From Eriocheir sinensis (lineage: Eukaryota > Arthropoda > Malacostraca > Decapoda > Varunidae), in NCBI RefSeq assembly GCF_024679095.1, contig NC_066509.1, positions 14,443,366 to 14,507,365 of the forward strand: 64,000 bases of DNA, in the 5' to 3' direction. A program made the translations under genes and the position numbers. The notes beneath the pieces are model-generated. The model did no database searches. It was not told the origin of the DNA and saw nothing but the letters and a program-made list of their open reading frames with translations. How positions within the stretch are numbered: position 1 is the first letter of the stretch; every line of letters begins with the position of its first letter. Below are positions 42,386 to 54,009 of the stretch, piece by piece.

Positions 42386-44217
42386 ATGTCTTCGACTTGC
42401 ACAGGAAACTTCTGTCATTTCTTCTCAGGACGATCGACCGTCTGCAAGATCTGCCTGTTGACCTCAGCAGATGGAAACGAGACTCCTTCAACAGGACGAA
42501 AGTACACGGCTGGCGAGAAGAAGATCACCGAACCAATAAGTACTGTTGATACCTTGCAGGAGCTTATCCAGGCCAACATCGTCGCCCCTCCTGCAATTGA
42601 CGCCTCATCACCTCCTCACCTGCACTCGATGCCCAGCCACCTTCCGAAGAAGGCACGTCACAGGAACTGGTAGAGCTGACGCTGAATGCTTCACCCCCGT
42701 GAGAGGAGGAGCCAGACCCGCCCCTAGAGCCATTTATCCTACTCATTGCTACAACAGATTTGCCATACTGGAGGAGGAGGACGAGGAACAGAGCACCTTC
42801 TTGGTCGGTGACTCATGATTCGCCATCAGGTGGTTGGAATTCTGTGGCAGAGTCCCCCGTCGTAGGCGTAACTACCGTTATCCTGAGCTGGTGTTGACGA
42901 CATCACAGCTGCCCTGGACGAGGTCTCCGCTGAGGCCTCTAATGACTCACTCTTTGTTCCTCCACACAGGTACAAACGACGTCACCACGACCTGTCTGAG
43001 GAACTGCTGACAAGTACCGTAGGCTCATCCAGCAGTATAAGACTAAATCCCCTAATATTTTGATTTCAGGAATTCTACCACGGACATGGGATGGCGACTT
43101 ACAGTAAGGCCTTCAGCCTCAACAACCGCCTGCAGACTCTTCTGCGGAGAGCTTGACGTCGAATTCTTTAACGCCTGGAACGATTTCTACGGCCAGAGTA
43201 GACTTTTCCCAAGGGACGCATACACCTGTCCCCCATCGGGGCAGCCAGATTTGGAAGGCTCAACAACGCCGTACGTAACGCCCGAACAACAAAACGACTC
43301 TCAGCCACGTCCTTCCATCCTGCCTGTGTAAATAGACACCTCACACTGCAACAGACCTGTAACATTGAACCCTCCAGTACCTCTATTACCAAGCTTCAAG
43401 ATAACCTAAGAGTCCTTAGTTTCAATGCGTAGCCTAAGAAACAAATTTGATGAACTGCGATGTCTTGCTTTGACAGAAAACTTTTGATGTAATTATAACC
43501 GAAACATTTATCGACACCACTAATATTGATTTGGGTTCCGAATACAAACATAGATGCTGCTACAGATTCTTCAACAATGATCGTGTAAACCGTAGAGGGG
43601 TGGTGTCGCCCTTTTTGTCAAAAGCTACTTGCAACCTACTGACAAAACACCAAGAAACAGTAACGTTGAACATTTGTGCGTGTGAGTAAACATTGCAAAA
43701 GTCAATTTAAATATATCTGTCACTTACAGGCCTGGGGCAATCACTTGATGGCGATCCTGAAATGTACAGCCAAAGGTTCTTTAAGGCAGTCACTTAATAA
43801 CAGCGACTACTGATACTAGGAGACTTAACCTCCCCATATCGACTGGGCGACACTGTCGGTACAGAAGGTGAGTCCCATAGAATGATCGAATTTCTAGAGG
43901 AAAATTATCTAAGCCAAATGGTTTCTGAACCAACCCGACAAAATAACATACTTGACCTTGTTATAAAGGACCCAAGATAACCTAGTCAGTAATGTCACGG
44001 TAGGAGAACACCTCGGTTCCTGCGATCATAAACTAAGTGCGCGTTGACATTAGAGCTCAAACATCGGTGACTGAAAATAAAGCTGGCAGCCCAATTTCAA
44101 AAGAGCCAACTTCGTAGAACTGACGAAAACTAATAGATATGCAACTATCAGATGACGGCAATGCAGAGGACGCCTGGCTAAGCTTTAAAAATCACTTACT
44201 CACTCAGCAGGACACAT
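42386..44217 (+). mobile_element. CR1-type LINE copy E, 5' half (coiled coil, esterase, endonuclease), frameshifted
   Basis: Contains in changing frames: GEKKITEPISTVDTLQELIQ (coiled coil), HTGTNDVTT-like esterase block III near 42965, SGILPRTWDGD and CGELDVEFFNAWNDFYGQSR, the block V region near 43210, then FNAxSLRNKFDEL (43425), ITETFIDTTNID (43498), GGVALFVKS-like sequence, NLPHIDWATLSG (43835), LDLV (43955), SCDHKL (44020). CR1-clade LINEs are known to carry an esterase in ORF1 and an apurinic-type endonuclease at the start of ORF2, so the layout is typical. Indels are numerous although the RT half that follows is clean. Confidence 0.88.
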
Positions 44218-46173
44218 TTGTCCCCTTGTGAGAAGCGAATTAACACTAATAAAAGTCCACCTTGGTTTAATAGCGAAATTAAACACTCAGTCAAGGAGAG
44301 GAAATTGTCTTACAGGTTAAAGAAAGAGCAAAGCACGCCTGAAAACATTAGACTTTACAATGATGCCAGGCGACGAGTAAACAGATTAGTGCGTCAGGCA
44401 AAGCGTAGATATGAAGAAAATATTGCAGCCAACTGTAAAATTAATCCGAAATCCTTCTTCAGTTACATAAACAACAGAAAGGCGATCAGAAGTGGAATTG
44501 GACCTTTAACAAACAGCGACGGTGCACTAGTGACTGACAGCCAACACGTTGCAAACCTATTAAACAATTACTTTTCCTCGGTGTTTAATAATAACAGTCC
44601 TCCCGCCACCACCAACAACACCAGTACTAATGTAAATCCCGAGCATGCATTGTCTAACTTTGAAATAAAACCCGATGAAGTCCTTAAAGCCCTCAAATCA
44701 CTTAAAACAAATAAAAGTCCTGGACCTGACAAAGTATATCCAACTCTGCTGAAAGAAACAAAGAGCGAAATACTCTCCTCCCTCACAACCGTATTCAAAA
44801 TGTCCTTGCGCCAAGGCATCGTCCCTTCAGATTGGAAGAAGGCTAACGTGACACCGATTTTTAAGAAAGGAGACAAAAAAGTACCAGGTAATTACAGGCC
44901 CATTAGTCTAACTTCGGTTGTAGGTAAGCTACTTGAGGGCATAATTAGAGACAAAATTGTGAGTTACCTTGAAAGCCACTCATTGATTGGGGACTCACAA
45001 CATGGCTTCCGAAACAAAAGATCCTGCCTATCAAACCTATTAACCTTTTATAACGACCTCTTCACTGTTTATGACGTAACCAAATCACTGGACGTAGTCT
45101 ATCTTGATTTCCAGAAAGCGTTTGATAAAGTCCCGCATCATAAATTACTTTACAAATTAAAGCAAATAGGTATTGACGGTCAAGTAAACCAATGGATCGC
45201 GAATTGGTTGAGCAACAGACAACAAAGAGTAGTGATTGACGGATTTAACTCAGAGTGGGCGCCTGTCACTAGTGGCGTCCCTCAGGGCTCGGTCCTTGGC
45301 CCAGTGTTCTTCATTATATACATCAACGACGTGGATGTTGGACTCAATAACCGCATTAGTAAATTTGCAGACGACACAAAGATTGGTAACTCGGTTCTGA
45401 CTGACGAAGACAGGCAAAGCCTCCAAGAGGATTTGCACAAAATTTCAGCTTGGTCGGAGAGATGGGAGATGCCCTTTAACGTAGACAAGTGCCAGGTCCT
45501 TCAAATTGGAACGAGGAATAAGAAGTTCGAATACGAAATGCGCGGCGTTAAACTCAAAAGCGTTCAATGCGTCAAGGACTTGGGGGTCAAAATCGCGTCA
45601 AACCTCAAATTCTCACAGCAATGCATCGATGCAGCAAATAAAGCGAACAGAATGTTGGGCTTCATTAAAAGAAACTTTGTATTCAAGAATAAAGATGTAA
45701 TACTCCCGCTCTACAACAGTTTAGTCAGACCCCACTTGGAATATGCGGTACAGTTTTGGTCTCCCCACCATGCAAATGATATTGCTAAATTAAAAGGTGT
45801 TCAGCGTCGGGCAACGAAAATGATCCCTTCCTTGGGCAACAAATCCTACGAAGAAAGGCTTTCTACCCTTAACATGTTCTCTCTTGAGAAACGTCGCCTC
45901 CGAGGAAAACTGATCGAATGTTTTAAAATACTTAATGGTTTCACGAATGTAGACAGATCAACATTGTTTATGATCGATGACACTTTGCGCACGAGGAACA
46001 ATGGCGTAAAACTCAGATGTAGACAAGTAAATTCAGACTGCACCAAATTTTTCTTCACCAACGTTATAGTGCGAGAATGGAATAAGCTTCCACCATCAGT
46101 GGTCCAGTGTAACACGATTGACTCCTTCAAAAATAAGCTCGACCGTCACTTCCTTCAACTTAATATCAACTAG
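44218..46173 (+). CDS. CR1-type LINE reverse transcriptase, intact 651-residue frame
   Basis: One uninterrupted frame ending TAG at 46171. Linker KSPPWFNSEIKHSVKERKLS at the start; RT fingers SPGPDKVYPTLLKETKSEIL and [20 protein letters not shown] (about 220-245); QHGFRNKRSC; motif A YLDFQKAFDKVPHHK with catalytic Asp297; motif B SGVPQGSVLGP at 352-362; motif C FADD at 383-386 with Asp385-Asp386; thumb [18 protein letters not shown] and a C-terminal domain to HFLQLNIN. The ATG lies downstream of a broken endonuclease, so this is the C-terminal two thirds of ORF2 and not a free gene; full length would exceed 900 residues. It would make cDNA at a nicked target if the endonuclease were present. 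It is the best-preserved copy in the window. Confidence 0.96.
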   Translation: MSPCEKRINTNKSPPWFNSEIKHSVKERKLSYRLKKEQSTPENIRLYNDARRRVNRLVRQAKRRYEENIAANCKINPKSFFSYINNRKAIRSGIGPLTNSDGALVTDSQHVANLLNNYFSSVFNNNSPPATTNNTSTNVNPEHALSNFEIKPDEVLKALKSLKTNKSPGPDKVYPTLLKETKSEILSSLTTVFKMSLRQGIVPSDWKKANVTPIFKKGDKKVPGNYRPISLTSVVGKLLEGIIRDKIVSYLESHSLIGDSQHGFRNKRSCLSNLLTFYNDLFTVYDVTKSLDVVYLDFQKAFDKVPHHKLLYKLKQIGIDGQVNQWIANWLSNRQQRVVIDGFNSEWAPVTSGVPQGSVLGPVFFIIYINDVDVGLNNRISKFADDTKIGNSVLTDEDRQSLQEDLHKISAWSERWEMPFNVDKCQVLQIGTRNKKFEYEMRGVKLKSVQCVKDLGVKIASNLKFSQQCIDAANKANRMLGFIKRNFVFKNKDVILPLYNSLVRPHLEYAVQFWSPHHANDIAKLKGVQRRATKMIPSLGNKSYEERLSTLNMFSLEKRRLRGKLIECFKILNGFTNVDRSTLFMIDDTLRTRNNGVKLRCRQVNSDCTKFFFTNVIVREWNKLPPSVVQCNTIDSFKNKLDRHFLQLNIN

Positions 46174-46307
46174 AGCAGAAATGCAACGTTTTGGAGTCTT
46201 CTGATTAATGTAAAATCACTTAGGTTTAAGGACAGACCACCAAGTCTGGACCATGGGGTCTGTGTGGTCTGATTTTCTATGTAAATCTATGTAAATCTAT
46301 GTAAAAA

Positions 46308-46311
<4 letters not shown>
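46174..46311 (+). mobile_element. 3' UTR and tandem 3' end of CR1 copy E
   Basis: AGCAGAAATGCAACGTTTTG, AAGTCTGGACCATGGGGTCT and the terminal repeat TCTATGTAAA three times, the CR1-like habit of ending in a short direct repeat instead of poly(A). Identical tails end copies A-neighbour, C and D. Confidence 0.88.
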
Positions 46312-46357
<46 letters not shown>

Positions 46358-46362
46358 ACACA
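46308..46362. repeat. (CT)n-(CA)n compound microsatellite
   Basis: TCTCTCTCTC passes into about 20 CA units directly after the 3' end of CR1 copy E. Confidence 0.95.
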
Positions 46363-46369
46363 CGGTTGA

Positions 46370-47477
46370 GTTCTGTGACGACGGCTTATTATTTACTCCA
46401 GATCTAGAACGCACGACATCACCGCTGCCCTGGACGAGATCTCCGCCGAGACTTTTATGACTTCTTGTTCTACACGCATATATCAACGACGTCTGCAGGA
46501 CTCGCTGGGAGGAACTGCTGGATAAGTACCGAAGTACCGTGGGCTTATCCAGCAGTTCATGACTAAATCACAAAAGTTTATGATTTCAGGAATACTTCCG
46601 AGGATGTCGACTGCCAACGAATTCTACAATAAGGCCTACAGCCTAACTAATCGCTTCAAGACCCTTTGCAGGGAACTTGACATGGGATTGTTTGACTCCT
46701 GGAATCATTTTTACGACCAGGGGAATCTGTTCCAAAGGGACGATCTGCACTTGTCCTCTGCTGGAGCAGCGAGGTTTGGAAGGCTCCTAGACTAAGTAGT
46801 GCGTGATTTTCGATCAAAAAACTGCTCTCGACCACGCCTCCCCTTCCTGTCCTGTAAGTGAATGTCATGCGGCACTCCTGGCGCCTAATCATAAAACCAC
46901 TAGTAATACAACCTCTCTATACAAATTTAAAAATAAGCTAAAGCTCCTAAGTTTAATTGCTTGCAGCCAAAGAAATAAAATTAAAAATGGAGATATCTTG
47001 TTTCAATAGAAAAATTCGACGTACCTGATATAAGTTAAACATTCATTAACACCTCAAAAACTGATTTAATTTCATGACACCTTGCAGATGGCAACAAAGT
47101 GCGCGTCAACCGCTGGGGGAGTCGCCGTTTATATAAAAATTTATTTGCAACCCGCTGATAGAACACAAAAAGACAATACTGTGGAAAATCTGAGCGTGCG
47201 AGTAAATACTGCAAAAATAAAATAAGTATATCCGCCACCAACAGGCCTCAGGGGGAGTCAATCGACGATGATATTGAAATTTCTAGTGTACTGTGACGGT
47301 CACTTCATTAAAAGCAGCGAGTCACTGATTTTCGAAGACCTCATCTTTCTCATAATATAGATTGGATGTCACTGCCGAGTTCAGAATTATAATCACATAG
47401 AAAGCTTGAATTCCTAGATGGGAATTGTCTATGTCATATGGTAACAAAACCAGCTAAAACAGAATAATACACTAGAT
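46370..47477 (+). mobile_element. diverged CR1-type LINE copy F: esterase and endonuclease remains
   Basis: The frame 46559-46795 reads FMISGILPRMSTANEFYNKA, CRELDMGLFDSWNHFYDQGN and RDDLHLSSAGAARFGRLLD: the C-terminal esterase half with block V Asp and His (RDDLHLS). It is about 60% like the other copies, so a separate, older subfamily. Downstream 47100-47477 is a decayed endonuclease (GGVAVYIKIYLQPADRTQKD, then stops), ending QNNTLD at 47477 where a transposon is inserted. A last piece continues at 49285-49405. Confidence 0.82.
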
Positions 47478-48018
47478 CAGTGATTCCCAGACTCATTTAC
47501 AGACGCCCCCTTTTATCTTCTAAAATATTCCCACGCCTCCCCCCCTCTTTTGTTTAAGTATATACGTAATATTATGTAATACTGATTGTTTGTATTTGTT
47601 ATAGATCATTTTATTGTTTGTGTTCAGGATCAGATAACTCCTTTTCTGGGGACATGGGTGGAAACCATCCCTAACACCAATGTGTATATCTTTTATTGTA
47701 TAGACGCGTCATGGGAAATAATAAACAAACCTGCACTTAAACATAGGCCAAAAAAATGATATTGAAATAATATAAAAGGAAATTTTTAAAAATCTCAGAG
47801 GGTGAAAATATTTTCAGCTAAACCCTTAATAAGAGATATGAAAACTGAAATCGTTGCATTATGAGATTGATGCTGCTTTTTCTTTTTCACATGATCAGTA
47901 ATTGTAGGCTTCAGGAATGACAGCGTACGTTGTAAGTCACCTTCTATGTCCAGTCGATTTCGCAATTTTGTTTTCAGTGCTACAAGAGTTGACAAACCAA
48001 TTTCGCAGAAACAAGTAG
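47478..48018 (-). mobile_element. hAT transposon remnant (ZBED5/SCAND3-like transposase), left part
   Basis: CAGTGATTCCCAGACTCATT at 47478 resembles the CAGNGNTTCNCAAAC ends of Charlie-type hAT elements. The minus-strand frame to 47795 reads ASTCFCEIGLSTLVALKTKL, RNRLDIEGDLQRTLSFLKPT and HVKKKKQHQSH, the C-terminal dimerisation block of ZBED5/SCAND3-like hAT transposases. CACTAGAT (47470-47477) could be the target duplication; I could not find its partner on the right. Confidence 0.78.
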
Positions 48019-48395
48019 ATGCTAACTTGCTAACTGCATGTCTCTCCCCATCCCGCTCGACTTTCGACTTTCGACTCAAGCTCATCCCTATACTGTCCAA
48101 ATCCCTTATGCAAGAGTTAACCAGCATCTTCACTCTTTCATCCCTCACGCTGGTAAACTCTGGTACAATCTTCCTTCATCTGTATTTCCTCCTCCCTACG
48201 ACTTGAACTCTTTCAAGAGGAGAACATCATTGAAGACACCTTTCCTCCCGAAAATGACCTCTCCTTCGGCCGCTCCTCTCAACTCTTTTTTTTATGGGAG
48301 CAGTGACTAGCGGGATTTTTTTCATTGTTGTTTTCTTTTTTTTTTGTCCTTGAGCTGTCTCCTTTAGCTGTGAAAATAAAAAAAAATAAAAGATA
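48019..48395 (+). mobile_element. LINE1 3' part, copy 7, inserted in the hAT remnant
   Basis: Plus strand: [60 protein letters not shown] in frame, 3' UTR GGGAGCAGTGACTAGCGGGA, TTGTCCTTGAGCTGTCTCCT and an A-rich tail. It splits the hAT transposase frame. Confidence 0.88.
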
Positions 48396-48735
48396 AAGAT
48401 GTAATGGGAATCAACTAACGAAGTGCTTCTCCTCCAAGGTTTGAGTTATATGGGAGATATTTAACCCAAAACCCTCCAGTTTCATCCATTGGAAGATATC
48501 TTTTGCATCCGTAGCATTTCAAATCATTGGCTTCCTCTTGCAACTGATTCATCGAAAAGTCCACATCAACATTAAATTCCAAGTAGAGTTTTTCATGATG
48601 ACATCAGGAAAACTATGCATAATCTTTTCAACGAGGAAACCCAAATGAGATGGTACTTCCCTCTTAATGTTCAAACAATACAGATGAAAAAAGTTAATTA
48701 TTCTCAGTCTCTCCTCATACGGATGAAGCTTATAA
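48396..48735 (-). mobile_element. hAT transposase remnant, right part
   Basis: Minus strand reads EERLRIINFFHLYCLNIKRE then VPSHLGFLVEKIMHSFPDV and FQWMKLEGFGLNIS, with stops. It is consistent with the middle of the same ZBED5-like transposase upstream of the dimerisation block, although weaker than the left part. Confidence 0.55.
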
Positions 48736-48737
<2 letters not shown>

Positions 48738-48781
<44 letters not shown>

Positions 48782-48808
48782 TACAGATAGATAGATATAG
48801 ATTGATAC

Positions 48809-48845
<37 letters not shown>

Positions 48846-48885
48846 TAGATAGATATAGATGGATATAGATAGATAGATAGATGGC
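48738..48885. repeat. (GA)n and (AGAT)n microsatellites
   Basis: (AG)n at 48739-48778, then about 25 imperfect AGAT units to 48883. Confidence 0.95.
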
Positions 48886-49284
48886 CACTTTGCTTGCTCG
48901 CATTCGACAGCAGACTGTGCAAGACTGAGATATTACCCCGACCGCGTCTCACAGCTGACTGACTCGCGCGGGGCAAGCTTAGGGCCCTTGTGTAGCCGGA
49001 CGCCAGCATTTTCACCGGACATTCCAGAATATTCTTTACAAGGTTCGAAGCGAGTTCCAATAGCAACTGCTAATTTCATTAAGTTATTTAACTTAATGGC
49101 GTTTATTAATCTCGCTTTATTTAGCAATCATGCCTTTAGGGTAAATTACTAAAGAGTTGATTACTAATGCAATTTCTGGACAGTGCAGTAATGCCTTAAT
49201 TGTGGAACAACTCAACCACCCAATTACCCACGGCTGCTCAGCTTCACTTTCAGATTCCAGCTCACTTCCTAGACAACCCTTAGT
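48886..49284. other. unannotated remainder of the insertion between LINE copy F parts
   Basis: Probably hAT-derived or flanking sequence; I see neither a terminal repeat nor a protein motif. Confidence 0.4.
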
Positions 49285-49405
49285 TCCTAACATAACTTCA
49301 AAAGAGCAAATGTCGTAAAAATCAGACAAAAACTGATAAATGCAATCATCAGATGATTCCAACGTAGATGAAGCGTGGTTTAAATTCAAATATCGATAAC
49401 TACAA
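49285..49405 (+). pseudogene. diverged CR1-type LINE copy F, continuation
   Basis: AACTTCAAAAGAGCAAATGT, ACTGATAAATGCAATCATCAGA and AACGTAGATGAAGCGTGGTT match the stretch NFKRANFVEIRRKLIEMQ ... NVEDAW that follows the endonuclease in other copies. It shows that 47478-49284 lies within a single older LINE. Confidence 0.75.
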
Positions 49406-49610
49406 AACTCTTTTATCCACCTCCGCGAGAGGCGACATGACGCCCTCACTCTCCGTTATTTTCTCTTTACATTTTCTTTTATTTCCCTTCCCTGTGCATT
49501 ATTTTTTTCCCTCATTTATCTTTCTTTAGTTTCTTTCCCTTGCATAATTATATTTTCATGCACTCTCTACTTTGTTCCTTCACTTTTTTTTTATCTTCCC
49601 TACATCGTCC

Positions 49611-49741
<131 letters not shown>

Positions 49742-49831
49742 ATGTGCACCCCCCCTGATTTTCCAAGGAGCTCAAGCGGTAAATTATTCTTCCCGATTGT
49801 GGCCCCGAGAAGTGCTTAATCCTGGGTTATT

Positions 49832-49880
<49 letters not shown>

Positions 49881-50071
49881 GATATATTTTCCGCATCCTG
49901 AATCGTTTCCCAACAACAACAGTAAAAACAACGACGGAACCAACGATGAACACATCAGAAAACAAGTAGGCTACAATAATGATAACAATAACAATAACAA
50001 TAACAATAACAATAACGATAAGGATAAGGATAAGGATAAGGATAAGAATAAGAATAAGAATATGAATAAGC
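49832..50071. repeat. (GA)n, (AATAAC)n and (GATAAG)n cluster
   Basis: (GA)n 49832-49878; AACAAT/AATAAC units 49976-50017; GATAAG to GAATAAG units 50017-50068. Confidence 0.93.
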
Positions 50072-50279
50072 GTCAATAACAGCAATAATACTAATCTATA
50101 TCCACGCATGCCGTTGATTAAATGTAGAAGAATGGGAAGCTGGCGGCGGTCGGTAAGAAGTAACTCAATATATTCGGTGCGCCTTCACCCGTCTCACCCG
50201 CGCACGCTTCACCCTAAAGGAGGAACATTCGCGGCTCTTTCATATCTTAAATTCCAAACATAACATTTATGAACCTTTT

Positions 50280-50830
50280 CATTATTCATAAATCCCAAAA
50301 TTGATCTTGAAAAACCTTAAACGATCTTGATAAACGTTAAAAGATTTTGATAAGCCATAAACGATCTTAACATCCTGACGATCTTGATGAACTTTATATG
50401 ATCTTGATAAATGCCAATTTTGATCTTGATGGACTTCAGACATCTTGATTAACATAATTTCTTGATTAACCTTAATTCTAAACTACAATAAAACTTAAAA
50501 CCCAATCATAATAGACTCTAACTTCATACTGGTTAACCTTATCCTTGATCTTGCCACTTTAAAGACGAAATTTAACCTTGATGAACTTTTTAACGGAATC
50601 TAGAGAAACCTTAAACCTGATATTGATACTCATGAAACTTAGATATTCGTCAGTTTTGAACTTAATCCTGATGAACTTTAAACTAAATATTGATAAACTT
50701 AATAAGCATGAAAACATATAAATTTTAAACGTGGTCTTAATAAGCCTGAAACTTAATATCAATAATTATCAAATTAAAGGATTCATAAATGTTGCGTTTT
50801 AATAATAACCTTAGGCATAATAAACTGTGA
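50280..50830. repeat. degenerate minisatellite around TTGATNAACNTTAAA
   Basis: GATCTTGATAAACGTTAAA-like units recur every 20-30 bases: 50302, 50329, 50345, 50383, 50402, 50430, then increasingly diverged CTTGATTAACCTTAA, CCTGATGAACTTTAAAC and TTGATAAACTTAATA forms to about 50760. No protein. Confidence 0.7.
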
Positions 50831-51290
50831 ACATGACTTTTTTTTTTTTTACTCCTTAACTGCTGATGTCTTAATTAAACCAACTTGAGGAAAAGACGAA
50901 AACCAACACTAACCAACCACGAAATGTAGATCCAAAGCGTAACTGGTAATATTTTTATCTCGTTAAGACTTCTCACTTTGAGTTCTCGTTCTCGCTGTGT
51001 TTGGTATCTTCGTGCATTTTCAGAGGCTAAGACTTTGTAGCGGAGAAATGCATGTCTGGCGGAGCTGGTTAGGCCGCGCTGCTCGGCTGACTATGGTACT
51101 TGTTAATGTTGCCTTGTTATAATGTTCGCTTTTCCCCCGGCGCTCCTCCTCCTCCTCCTCCTCTTGCCTCTTCTCGGCCTGTCAGCATGTGGCGGGCTAC
51201 TTACCAGCGCTGCCAGGACGCAAGGCCGCGCTATCATCCAGCTTAACATATTTGCCTCCTGTGTGCGTTGCTCCGGCCGCTTGCTTCCCG
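50831..51290. other. unannotated stretch with a CTC-rich patch
   Basis: A poly(T) and a GC-rich stretch 51120-51290 that begins ATGTTCGC plus CTCCTC repeats. The resulting 121-residue frame starts with a Leu-rich segment that mimics a signal peptide but has no other support. Confidence 0.4.
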
Positions 51291-51405
51291 GAAAATATAA
51301 AAAGAATAATAAAGGGTGTATGGCCGGCTTTGTTACATGGCCGTTGGTGTCTTGGTCAGGGTTCGATTCCTGGTTGAGTGCGATGGCAGAGCAACAGCAT
51401 AAAAG
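51291..51405 (+). repeat. possible tRNA-like repeat fragment
   Basis: GGGTTCGATTCCTGGTTGAG at 51359-51378 contains a B-box-like GGTTCGATTCC. TTGGTGTCTTGGTCA precedes it and GCGATGGCAGAGCAACAGCA follows. No convincing A box or acceptor stem, so it is not a tRNA gene. Confidence 0.35.
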
Positions 51406-51409
51406 GTAT

Positions 51410-51650
51410 GTCATTTTTTCTATACTTGTATGTACTTTATTTATATTATTAAGGCGTCCTCTGTCGCAGGGTTTGAAAAATGTATAAATATAGATTTTTC
51501 TTCCTTGTATGCACTGTATTCATATAATTGAATCGTCCTCGGTCGCAGGGTTTGAAAAAAATTATAAATATAAGTTTTTTATTAGCTTGTATGCACTGTA
51601 TTTATAATATTAAGCCGTTCTCTGTCACAGGTTTCGTCAAAATCCAAAAA
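51410..51650. repeat. three tandem copies of an 83-88-bp unit
   Basis: Each unit runs CTTGTATGYACTNTATTTATA, TTAAGNCGTYCTCTGTCGCAG, GGTTTGAAAAAATNTATAAATATA. Units start near 51425, 51513 and 51588. Confidence 0.85.
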
Positions 51651-51974
51651 AGAGGTTACGATAGACTACCCCGCCACACTCACAAATAAATCACTAAGCA
51701 GCTGGCGGCGGAGGCACACATCCCTCAGCACTTAGGAGGCCTCGTCAGTAGTGAAGGTTATGATATGAAGCAGGTCGCAGAAAGGAACGTCTGAAGGACA
51801 CTGTTCTTCATAGGCGACGGAGGTTCAGTCCAATATTATATAATGAGGACCTCAAACGATGACACGATATCAGCTTACTTACTTACCACTGACAGAAACG
51901 ACCATTTAAACAATAGAAAAATAAGGTAATAAGAAGTAAGCCATGGAGTCTATATCTGACAGTGCCATATTCTT
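51651..51974. other. unannotated stretch
   Basis: Mixed sequence, no gene or repeat recognised. Confidence 0.4.
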
Positions 51975-52090
51975 ACAGTTCGGCCCAGGCACACACGTTT
52001 GACAAGGCTTTCGTGGGAGTTGGGGAAATTTCTATGGGTAGTTTGACAAACCTTCTGTACGATGAACAAGAAATAAATAAATAAAACGCT
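51975..52090 (+). repeat. dispersed repeat family X, copy 1
   Basis: TTGACAAGGCTTTCGTGGGA, AATTTCTATGGGTAGTTTGA and GATGAACAAG. The same block is at 56850-56975 (minus) and 63470-63690 (plus). Ends with AAATAAATAAATAAA, an A-rich tail that suggests a SINE. Confidence 0.65.
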
Positions 52091-52149
52091 CATGAAAATT
52101 CAATTAATCTCCTCCTCGTACTTTGTAAATAACTGACGTGTGAGTATAC

Positions 52150-52197
52150 CAACTAACCAACTAACTAACTAACTAACTAACTATACTAACTAACGAG
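52150..52197. repeat. (AACT)n microsatellite
   Basis: About 11 AACT units with one TATA interruption. Confidence 0.92.
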
Positions 52198-52570
52198 TCT
52201 TTTCCACCGGAACTACACCACTGGAACCAAAGGACAGTCACAGAGTACTTGCCAATCGGACATAATTATGCGAGGTAATACACACCAAGCAAACCCGTAC
52301 AATTCTCTCTCTACAGGACCAAGCAGAGAACAGACATCCATAGTGCTTTTATTACGTTTGGCAGCCTTCGCACACCGGGCAAGGCTATCCAATGCCTTGA
52401 CAACAGTATAGTGTGTCAGGGCGCCACTAGAGGGGGACTCTGAGGAGAAAAACAGCTTGGGTACACTGGGAGGAAAAACGGCTGTCTTGTGTACTTTTTT
52501 TTCCGGCACGTGACACCCTTTCATCTCGCGCGGCAGGATTTGTATCTTCTTATTGCGTCTATTTTATCGT
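52198..52570. other. unannotated stretch
   Basis: A 103-residue minus-strand frame (52213-52524) is open without a recognisable domain. No other signal. Confidence 0.35.
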
Positions 52571-52592
52571 TGGGTGTGTGGGGGGGGGGGAT

Positions 52593-53516
<924 letters not shown>

Positions 53517-53950
53517 TGACGGCTAGCGACGAGAATAACTGCAAAGCGACCTCAAAACAACATGCGGCCTCGTATAATAGAAGGTTTATGAGCTTTCGTC
53601 GGTCAATTAATGGGAGGATGAGTTACTTACCTTCTCGGCACTCCAATTATATATGCATATCATAGACGGCTGGAGGCGAGAATAACAGCACAGCGACCCC
53701 ATAACAACATGAAGCCTCGTATAATAGAAGGTTTATGAGCTTTCGTCGGTCAATTAATGGGAGGATGAGTTACTTACCTTCTCGGCACTCCAATTATATA
53801 TGCATATCATAGACGGCTGGAGGCGAGAATAACAGCACAGCGACCCCATAACAACATGAAGCCTCGTATAATAGAAGGTTTATGAGCTTTCACCGGTCAA
53901 TGAACAGGGAAGACGAGTTGCTTACCTTTCGTGGCGCGCCAAATATCCCG
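53517..53950. repeat. three tandem copies of a 147-bp unit
   Basis: Units start at 53517, 53664 and 53811, each GACGGCT(A/G)G...GAGAATAAC, CTCGTATAATAGAAGGTTTA, TGAGCTTTCGTCGGTCAATT, GAGTTACTTACCTTCTCGGC. The second and third starts are exactly 147 bases apart. On the minus strand each unit carries AAG|GTAAGT, a consensus splice donor. Confidence 0.93.
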
Positions 53951-54009
53951 CCGAGTCGTCCATCCTTGGCCCGAGCTGAAAAAGAAGAAAGTTTCTCAAA
54001 ATATTATCT

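Noticed and set aside
51122..51487. 121-residue frame with a signal-peptide-like Leu-rich start
   Set aside because: The Leu run comes from a CTCCTC repeat and the rest runs through a tRNA-like repeat and an 85-bp tandem repeat. No family resemblance.
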